DNA of 64,000 nt from Pelagibius marinus (GTDB lineage Bacteria > Pseudomonadota > Alphaproteobacteria > Kiloniellales > Kiloniellaceae), in NCBI RefSeq assembly GCF_014925385.1, contig NZ_JACSDK010000014.1, positions 62,001 to 126,000 of the forward strand, in the 5' to 3' direction. A model generated the notes under the pieces. The model was not told the origin of the DNA. It saw only the letters and a program-made list of their open reading frames with translations, and searched no databases. Below are positions 58,462-64,000 of this stretch, in pieces; position 1 is the stretch's first letter, and each line of letters begins with the position of its first letter. The translations under genes were made by a program, and so were the position numbers.

Positions 58462-59342
58462 ACGATCCGCGCCTGAAGCGCAACGCGCTGGGCTTCCTGG
58501 AGGTCGTGTCGCGGCCGAGCGAGGAGGAACTCTCCGACTACTACGCAAAGACCTACTACCAGCAGGAAAAGAGCAGCTACCGGAAGTCCTACCCGCCCGA
58601 GGAGTTGGCGGTCATCGACCTGCGCATCACCCAGCGCGGCGCCCGTGCGCTGGAACTGCTGGAGCGGGACGGGACGGGCAGCCTGCTGGACGTGGGCTGC
58701 GGCGAGGGTTTTGTCCTGGCGGCCTTCGCGAAGCGGGGCTGGACCGTGGCGGGTGTCGATCACAGCCGGGCAGGCGTCGAGTCGATGAACCCGGATTTCG
58801 CCGACAAGGTCGAACAGGGCGATCTCTTCGCACTGCTGCGCCAGAGGATCGAGGCGGGCGAGCGCCACGACCTGGTCTGGCTCGGCAACGTGCTGGAGCA
58901 TGTGCTCGATCCCCTGGGGCTGCTGGACTCGCTGCATTCCCTGGTCGCGCCCGGCGGCCTGCTGGTCGCCACGGTGCCGAACGACGGCAACGCCTATCAC
59001 GAGGACCTGCTGGCCGGCGGGGCGATCCCGGAGCGCTTCTGGATCGCCATTCCCGACCATATGTCCTATTTCACCATCGACAGTCTGCGGCGCACCGCCG
59101 AGGCGACCGGCTGGGATTGTCTCGACGTGCAGGCCGATTTCCCGATCGACCTGTACCTGGCGCACGAAGGCTCGAACTACGTCCGCGACCGCTCCCAGGG
59201 CGGGGCCGCGCACCGCGCCCGCCTGCAGCTGGAGCGGATCATCGGCATGGCGGGGGCCGAGGCGGCCAACCGCCTCTATTCCGCCCTGGCCGACGTCGGG
59301 CTGGGACGGAACATCACCGCGTTCATGCGGCCCAAGGGCTGA
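58458..59342 (+). CDS. Class I SAM-dependent methyltransferase
   Basis: 294 residues. The SAM-binding motif I is SLLDVGCGEGFVLAAFAKRG (about 74-93), followed by GVDHSRAGVE and LVWLGNVLEHVLDPLGLL (motif II/III region) with the post-SAM block LLVATVPNDGNAYHED. The N-terminus (RPSEEELSDYYAKTYYQQEKSSYR) is unlike generic UbiE-type enzymes and resembles methyltransferases found in glycan clusters. It probably O-methylates a sugar of the nonulosonic acid product. ATGA overlap with pseF. Confidence 0.87.
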   Translation: MNDPRLKRNALGFLEVVSRPSEEELSDYYAKTYYQQEKSSYRKSYPPEELAVIDLRITQRGARALELLERDGTGSLLDVGCGEGFVLAAFAKRGWTVAGVDHSRAGVESMNPDFADKVEQGDLFALLRQRIEAGERHDLVWLGNVLEHVLDPLGLLDSLHSLVAPGGLLVATVPNDGNAYHEDLLAGGAIPERFWIAIPDHMSYFTIDSLRRTAEATGWDCLDVQADFPIDLYLAHEGSNYVRDRSQGGAAHRARLQLERIIGMAGAEAANRLYSALADVGLGRNITAFMRPKG

Positions 59343-59353
59343 GGAGAGATTTC

Positions 59354-60109
59354 ATGACGGCGAAGAAAGAGATCCGGACGCTGGTGGGCTCGACCCGGGG
59401 CGAAACCGACCGCAAGCAGGACCTGGTCGACAAGCTGCGGGGCGCCCCGATTCCCGATGCCGAACTGCTGGACAACATCGGGCTGTTCCTGACCCGCCAG
59501 ACCCTCTCGCGCATCAACTTCATGCAGAAGCTCTACGAGATGATCGTGCCGGTGCATGGCGTCATCATGGAATTCGGCGTGCGCTGGGGCCAGAACATGG
59601 CTCTGTTCTCCTCACTGCGCGGCATTCACGAGCCCTACAACCACAACCGCAAGATCATCGGCTTCGATACCTTCGAGGGTTTCCCCGCCGTGGCGCCCGA
59701 GGACGGCGGCCACGCCAAGGCCGGCGACTACAGCGTGTCGGAGGATTGGGCCGCGCAGCTTGAGACGATCCTGGAGTTCCACAACGCCAACTCACCGATC
59801 CCGCACAAGCGGAAGTTCGAACTGGTGAAGGGCGACGCCACCCGGGCGCTGCCGGCCTATCTGAAGGAACACCCGGAAACCATCGTGGCGCTGGCCTACT
59901 TCGACTTCGACATCTACAAGCCGACGCGCGGCTGCCTGGAAGCGATCCAGCCGCACCTGACCAAGGGCAGCGTGCTGGCCTTCGACGAACTCAACATGCC
60001 GGAGTTTCCTGGCGAGACCTTGGCCCTGAAAGAGGTGCTGGGGCTGTCGCGCTATGCGATCCGGCGCGATCCGGCGAGCCCGCTGACCTCCTACCTGGTC
60101 GTGGAATGA
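59354..60109 (+). CDS. TylF/CmcI-like O-methyltransferase family protein
   Basis: 251 residues. Motifs of the TylF/macrocin O-methyltransferase group: VIMEFGVRWGQNMALFSSLRG (about 72-92, motif I), IIGFDTFEGFPAV and YFDFDIYKPTRGCLEAI with an acidic metal-binding cluster, then FDELNMPEFPGE. This differs from the preceding enzyme, so two distinct methyl groups may be added. Start 59354 has GAGGAGAG upstream; its stop overlaps the GNAT as ATGA. Homologues are sometimes misnamed carnitine CoA-transferases in databases. Confidence 0.85.
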   Translation: MTAKKEIRTLVGSTRGETDRKQDLVDKLRGAPIPDAELLDNIGLFLTRQTLSRINFMQKLYEMIVPVHGVIMEFGVRWGQNMALFSSLRGIHEPYNHNRKIIGFDTFEGFPAVAPEDGGHAKAGDYSVSEDWAAQLETILEFHNANSPIPHKRKFELVKGDATRALPAYLKEHPETIVALAYFDFDIYKPTRGCLEAIQPHLTKGSVLAFDELNMPEFPGETLALKEVLGLSRYAIRRDPASPLTSYLVVE

Positions 60110-60720
60110 CCAAGGCCGGCCTCAGCGTAACGAAGCCGGAGGGCCGCGGCGGCTACCGCTGCATGCCGCGCGCCGAGATCGCCGACGGCCGCTATGCCGT
60201 GCGCGCGGTCGAGCCGCAGCATATCGAGGCGATCCGCCAGTGGCGCAACGCCCAGATCGACGTGCTGCGCCAGGCCGCCCCGATTTCGCCGCAGCAGCAG
60301 GCCGACTACTACGCGCGGGAGATCTGGCCGACCAAATCCGTTGCCGAGCCGCGCAACATCCTGCTGATCTATCTGGAGGACGGCGAGCCGATCGGCTACG
60401 GGGGGCTGGTTCACATCGCCTGGGAACACCGCCGGGCGGAGGTCTCCTTCCTGCTGGATCCGGCGGTGCCGCGCAGCGACCAGGCGCTGGGCGCGCTCTT
60501 TGCCCGGTTTCTGAAGCTGATGAAGGAGCTGGCCTTCCGGGACCTGGGCCTGATGCGTCTGCACACAGAGACCTATGCCATACGTCATGTCCACATCGCG
60601 ACGCTGGAGGCCTGCGGTTTCCGTCGTGAAGGCTGCCTGCGCCACCACGTGATCATCGATGGCCGCCCGACCGACGCCCTGCTGCACGGCTGCCTTGCAG
60701 ACGACGCCGTAGCGGAGTGA
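60106..60720 (+). CDS. GNAT N-acetyltransferase (PseH-like)
   Basis: 204 residues. The GNAT fold contains RQWRNAQIDVLRQAAPISPQQQADYYAREIW, then GYGGLVHIAWEHRRAEVSFLLDP and the acetyl-CoA helix region LMRLHTETYAIRHVHIATLEACGFRREG. It resembles PseH, which acetylates the 4-amino group of the pseudaminic acid precursor. The substrate is inferred from context. ATGA overlap with the previous gene, GTGA overlap with the next. Confidence 0.82.
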   Translation: MTKAGLSVTKPEGRGGYRCMPRAEIADGRYAVRAVEPQHIEAIRQWRNAQIDVLRQAAPISPQQQADYYAREIWPTKSVAEPRNILLIYLEDGEPIGYGGLVHIAWEHRRAEVSFLLDPAVPRSDQALGALFARFLKLMKELAFRDLGLMRLHTETYAIRHVHIATLEACGFRREGCLRHHVIIDGRPTDALLHGCLADDAVAE

Positions 60721-61694
60721 CGGGCGTGGACGGTCCGGCGGAGAACATCCTGATCACCAGCGCGGCCCGCAAGGCGCCGCTGGTCCGGGCCATGAAGTCG
60801 GCGGCCACGCGGGCGGTGCCCGGCGCCGCCGTGATCGCCGGCGACATCGACCCGCAGGCCCCTGCGCGCTACGTCGCCGACGGCTTCTGGCAGATGCCCC
60901 GCCTGACCGAGGCCACGCCACAGACTTTGCTGGAGGGCTGCCGCGAGCGCGGCATCGGCACTGTGCTGCCGACGCGCGACGGGGAACTAGCATTCTGGGC
61001 CGACGCCAGGGCGCCGTTCGCAGAGGCCGGGATCGACGTCATCGTCTCGGCGCCGGAAAGCGTCGAGCGCTGTCTCGACAAGCTGGCCTTCGCGCGCTTC
61101 GGGGCGGCGCAGAGTTTACCCTTTATTTCCGCGTCCACCGACCTCGACGAACTGGAGGGCGAGACCTTCGTGGTGAAGGAGCGCTTCGGCGCCGGATCGC
61201 GTAGCATCGGGATCGACCTGCCGCGCGCGGCGGCGCTGGACCATGCCCGCAGGCTGGAGGATCCGGTCTTCCAGCCTTTTGAAGCGGGCGCGGAGATCAG
61301 CATCGATGCCTGGATGGACTGCGCCGGCGCGCCGCGCGGCCTCGTCCTGCGCCGCCGCGACCGCGTGGTCGGCGGCGAATCCCAGATCACCACGACGTTT
61401 CGCGATGCCGCGCTGGAGGCCGCAGCCTTTGAGGTGCTTGCTGCGCTGGACCTGCGCGGTCCCGCCGTGATGCAGGCCATCGTGCCGGCCGGCGGCGGGC
61501 TGCGGGTCATCGAGTGCAACTGCCGCTTCGGCGGCGCCTCGACCGCCTCCATTGCCGCCGGGCTCGACATGCTCTACTGGAGTCTCGCCGAACGGCACAG
61601 TCCGGAGGCCGCGCCGGCCTTCCTCCGTATCGAGGGCGAACTGCGCCAGGTGCGCCTGCCCGAAGACATTGTCCTCCATGATTTTGATCTTTGA
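60717..61694 (+). CDS. ATP-grasp ligase in the nonulosonic-acid operon
   Basis: 325 residues of the CarB/PylC-like ATP-grasp fold. A pre-ATP-grasp Rossmann (NILITSAARKAPLVRAM, GDIDPQAPA) leads to FVVKERFGAGSRSIGID (ATP-binding lysine and Gly loop), SIDAWMDCAGAP, RRRDRVVGGESQITTTF and VIECNCRFGGAS (metal ligands E, N). It would join an amino group to a carboxylate via an acyl phosphate, perhaps decorating the nonulosonic acid with an amino acid. Start is GTG, overlapping the GNAT stop. It overlaps the HAD gene by 17 bp. Confidence 0.85.
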   Translation: MTGVDGPAENILITSAARKAPLVRAMKSAATRAVPGAAVIAGDIDPQAPARYVADGFWQMPRLTEATPQTLLEGCRERGIGTVLPTRDGELAFWADARAPFAEAGIDVIVSAPESVERCLDKLAFARFGAAQSLPFISASTDLDELEGETFVVKERFGAGSRSIGIDLPRAAALDHARRLEDPVFQPFEAGAEISIDAWMDCAGAPRGLVLRRRDRVVGGESQITTTFRDAALEAAAFEVLAALDLRGPAVMQAIVPAGGGLRVIECNCRFGGASTASIAAGLDMLYWSLAERHSPEAAPAFLRIEGELRQVRLPEDIVLHDFDL

Positions 61695-62352
61695 CCTCGA
61701 CGACACGCTCTACGACGAACGCAGCTTCGTCGAGAGCGGGCTGCAGGCCGTCGCCCGGCATGCGGAGCGGGAATACGGCTGGGATGCGGCGGAGTCCTTC
61801 CGCTTTATGATCGAAGCGCTGGACGGCCAGGGGCGCGGCCGCATCTTCGATGCCCTCCTGGAGCGCCACGGCAAACGGACTCGGGGCGGTGTCGAGGCCC
61901 TGGTGAAGGCTTACCGCCATCACAAGCCGTCGCTGTCGCTGTTCCCGGCGGCCCGCCGGGCGCTCGACCGCTACGAAGGCCGCGCGCCGCTCTACCTGGT
62001 GACCGACGGTCACAAGATCGTCCAGGAGAACAAGGTCGAGGCCCTGGACCTCTGGTCCCGCTTCCGGCGGGTGATGATCACCCACCGCTTCGGCCTTCGC
62101 CACGCCAAGCCGTCGACCTATTGTTTCGAGCGGATCCGCGCCGCCGAGGGCTGCGGCTGGGGTGACATGGTCTACGTGGCCGACAACCCCGCCAAGGACT
62201 TCGTGAACCTGAACAGGCAGGGTATGCCGACGGTGCGGGTCCTGACCGGCCTGCACCGCGACGTTGAGGCCAGGCCCGGCTACGAGGCGCGCTTCCGCAT
62301 CGCCGATCTCGACGCGCTGCCGGGCGTGCTGGAAAAGGTGTTCAAGGACTAG
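61678..62352 (+). CDS. HAD family hydrolase in the nonulosonic-acid operon
   Basis: 224 residues. HAD motifs: IFDLDDTLYDER (I, nucleophile Asp 7), LYLVTDGHKIVQENK (II, a Thr in TDG), RHAKPSTYCFER (III, Lys) and VYVADNPAKDF (IV). The four-helix cap lies between I and II. A phosphatase for a sugar-phosphate or nucleotide intermediate is likely; PseI releases the 9-phosphate in some pathways and this could remove it. It starts 17 bp inside the ATP-grasp gene. Its stop shares CTAG with the convergent gph stop. Confidence 0.88.
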   Translation: MILIFDLDDTLYDERSFVESGLQAVARHAEREYGWDAAESFRFMIEALDGQGRGRIFDALLERHGKRTRGGVEALVKAYRHHKPSLSLFPAARRALDRYEGRAPLYLVTDGHKIVQENKVEALDLWSRFRRVMITHRFGLRHAKPSTYCFERIRAAEGCGWGDMVYVADNPAKDFVNLNRQGMPTVRVLTGLHRDVEARPGYEARFRIADLDALPGVLEKVFKD

Positions 62353-63074
62353 ACCGCTTTCCTGGCCGGCTTCGGAAACGGCAGAACGGTTGCGGGCCCC
62401 TGGCCCTCTTGCAGACACCTTGCGGCCAAGGCCTGGACCACCTGGGGCAGCAGCGCGAAGTGTGCGAAGGCGGCGTCGTGGGGCAGGCTCGCCAGCGGCG
62501 CGCTGCGGTAGCCCCCGCTGTAGAGCAGGAAGGGCACGCCGGCGTGGTGGGCGGTGTGGGCGTCGGTCTCGCTGTCGCCGACGTAGACCGCCTCGTCAGG
62601 TTTCGCGCCACAGGTCGAGATGCAGGCCAGCAGCGGCGCCGGGTCCGGCTTCTTGGCCAGGCCGCTGTCGCCGCCGACCACCGCCTGGAACAGCCCCTCG
62701 ATCCGCAAATGACGCAGAATCTCCAGGGCCGGGCCGCTGTCCTTGTTGGTGCAGAGCCCCAGCGCCACGCCGCTGCCGGCCAGGCGGCGCAGGGCCGCGT
62801 CGGCGCCGGGCATGAAGCGGGTGCGGCGGTGGCCCTCTTCGGCGTAGAACTGCTTGAAGCGGGCGACCTGTGCGGGCAGATCTTCCGGCAAGGCGCCGTG
62901 GCGGGCAAAGCAGCGCTCGACCAGCCGGGCCATGCCGTTGCCGATGAAGCTGGTGACGGTGGCCAGGTCCAGCTCCGGACGGCCGTTCTGGCGCATCAGC
63001 CGGTTGGCGGCGGCCTGCAGGTCCGGCGCGCTGTCCACCAGGGTGCCGTCCAGATCGAAGATCACCGCCTTCAT
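62349..63074 (-). CDS. gph: Phosphoglycolate phosphatase
   Basis: 241 residues, HAD family. [17 protein letters not shown] (I), [16 protein letters not shown] (II), [12 protein letters not shown] (III) and [17 protein letters not shown] (IV) with the cap helix [12 protein letters not shown]. This pattern is that of Gph/CbbZ, which hydrolyses 2-phosphoglycolate made when RuBisCO fixes O2. It follows cbbX with an ATGA overlap, the usual cbb arrangement, so it is the CbbZ of this organism. Confidence 0.93.
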   Translation of the reverse strand: MKAVIFDLDGTLVDSAPDLQAAANRLMRQNGRPELDLATVTSFIGNGMARLVERCFARHGALPEDLPAQVARFKQFYAEEGHRRTRFMPGADAALRRLAGSGVALGLCTNKDSGPALEILRHLRIEGLFQAVVGGDSGLAKKPDPAPLLACISTCGAKPDEAVYVGDSETDAHTAHHAGVPFLLYSGGYRSAPLASLPHDAAFAHFALLPQVVQALAARCLQEGQGPATVLPFPKPARKAV

Positions 63075-64000
63075 GCGCTACCGCCTTCTTCGCCGCCCTT
63101 TGCGCCGTTCAGGCCGCCGGTAAAGACGCGGCTGGCGCGGATGTCGGTCTCGTCGATGGCCGAGAGGGCGGCGGCGTCCAGCGGCCCCTCGGCGTTCTCG
63201 AAAAGCCTGTTGGCCTGGCGCAGCCGCGCACGGTCCAGCGCATTGCGGATCGAACGCGCGTTGGCGAAGTGCGGCTGCCGGCGGCGGGCCTCGATGTAGT
63301 CCTTCAGCGCCGCTTCGGCCGCCGGGGTCAGGCTGTAGTTCTGCTCGTCCAGCATGTGCTCGGCGATGTGGAGCAGCTCGTCGTCGCTATAGTCGGGGAA
63401 ATCGATGTGGTGGGCAATGCGCGAGCGAAAGCCCGGGTTGCTCTCGAAGAAGCGGTCCATGCGGTCGGCGTAGCCGGCCAGGATCACCACCAGGTCGTCG
63501 CGCTGGTTCTCCATGACCTGCAGCAGGATCTCGATGGCTTCCTGGCCGTAGTCGCGCTCGTTCTCCGGGCGGTAGAGGTAGTAGGCCTCGTCGATGAACA
63601 GCACGCCGCCCATGGCCTTCTTCAGGATCTCCTTGGTCTTGGGCGCGGTGTGTCCGATGTACTGGCCGACCAGGTCGTCGCGCGTGACGGTCACCAGGTG
63701 GCCCTTGCGCACATAGCCCAGGCGGTGCAACAGGTCGGCCATCTTCATGGCCACGGTGGTCTTGCCGGTGCCGGGGTTGCCGGTGAAGGACATGTGCAGG
63801 GTCGGTGTCTGGTGGGCGAGGCCCAGGCGCTTGCGGGCGCGCTCGACCAGCAGCAGCGCCGCGGTCTCGCGGATGCGCTTCTTCACCGGCGCCAGGCCGA
63901 TGAGGTCGCGGTCGAGTTCCTCCAGCACCTCTTTCACGCCGGAGGACTCGTACTCCGCCCTGAGGTCGATTGCCGTTTCGGCAGTTTCCTCTTCAACTTC
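63071..64000 (-). CDS. cbbX: CbbX, red-type RuBisCO activase (partial at window edge)
   Basis: AAA+ protein, 309 residues within the window. The Walker A is [21 protein letters not shown], Walker [23 protein letters not shown], and the arginine-finger region [16 protein letters not shown]. It remodels inhibited form-ID RuBisCO using ATP. The sequence right of the GTG at 63935-63937 stays in frame to the edge ([21 protein letters not shown]), typical of the CbbX N-terminus, so the true start is beyond 64000 and the GTG is internal. RuBisCO genes (cbbLS) are expected just upstream. It overlaps gph as ATGA. Confidence 0.95.
   Translation of the reverse strand, partial: EVEEETAETAIDLRAEYESSGVKEVLEELDRDLIGLAPVKKRIRETAALLLVERARKRLGLAHQTPTLHMSFTGNPGTGKTTVAMKMADLLHRLGYVRKGHLVTVTRDDLVGQYIGHTAPKTKEILKKAMGGVLFIDEAYYLYRPENERDYGQEAIEILLQVMENQRDDLVVILAGYADRMDRFFESNPGFRSRIAHHIDFPDYSDDELLHIAEHMLDEQNYSLTPAAEAALKDYIEARRRQPHFANARSIRNALDRARLRQANRLFENAEGPLDAAALSAIDETDIRASRVFTGGLNGAKGGEEGGSA

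Overview
The window is GC-rich DNA and reads as the chromosome of an alphaproteobacterium, probably of the Rhodospirillales/Kiloniellales type. That assignment is an inference from three things: a complete exosortase A (XrtA/PEP-CTERM) gene set, a red-type RuBisCO activase (cbbX) beside a phosphoglycolate phosphatase, and nonulosonic-acid sugar genes. I see no rRNA, no CRISPR array and no intact insertion sequence.

Layout. (1) 0.2-4.8 kb: a PEP-CTERM surface protein behind a near-perfect sigma-54 promoter, a ThiF-like E1 enzyme and two paralogous exosortase-associated acyltransferases. (2) 5-13 kb: an XrtA-associated small-molecule module with two alpha/beta hydrolases, an acyl carrier protein, a GNAT, an acyl-CoA ligase, a PLP decarboxylase and an asparagine-synthetase-like enzyme that has lost its glutaminase residues. 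(3) 13-22 kb: YdcF, a UDP-sugar dehydrogenase, amidotransferase 1, exosortase A fused to EpsI, a FemAB protein, a polysaccharide deacetylase and the XrtA ATPase. (4) 22-25.6 kb: the HPr-rel-A cassette (nucleotidyltransferase, HprK-like kinase, PqqD-like chaperone) headed by a Cys-rich Tat-signal protein that may be its substrate, plus a possible 36-codon ORF. (5) 26-34.8 kb: a WalW-like deacetylase, an odd tRNA-Val-like gene, a serine protease, a fused export/SLBB-beta-barrel protein, a SANT-type DNA-binding protein, glmS and a phosphatase.

(6) 34.8-39.4 kb: cysD and cysNC (sulfate activation to PAPS) and a phosphomannomutase/phosphoglucomutase. (7) 39.4-47.9 kb: an apparently acquired sugar-uptake island with an integrase remnant, a LacI regulator, three phased LacI operators, a ribose-type ABC transporter, a TIM-barrel isomerase and a Gfo/Idh/MocA dehydrogenase. 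(8) 47.9-56.5 kb: yccF, a PAPS-type sulfotransferase with two small membrane proteins, two tandem arylsulfotransferase-like proteins, a protease-FHA fusion, a DUF1194 protein with a decayed duplicate of its tail, and a TauE/SafE exporter interrupted by an in-frame amber codon.

(9) 56.7-62.4 kb: a tightly overlapping operon for a CMP-activated nonulosonic acid (PseI, PseF, two methyltransferases, a PseH-like GNAT, an ATP-grasp ligase and a HAD phosphatase). (10) 62.3-64 kb: gph and cbbX; cbbX runs off the right edge.

Common theme: most of the window builds, modifies or exports cell-surface material. GlmS and the hexose-phosphate mutase make sugar precursors, CysDNC makes PAPS for the sulfotransferase, and XrtA processes PEP-CTERM proteins. 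The XrtA region has no recognisable glycosyltransferase, so its polysaccharide must be assembled elsewhere, or this locus mainly serves protein sorting and a small-molecule pathway.
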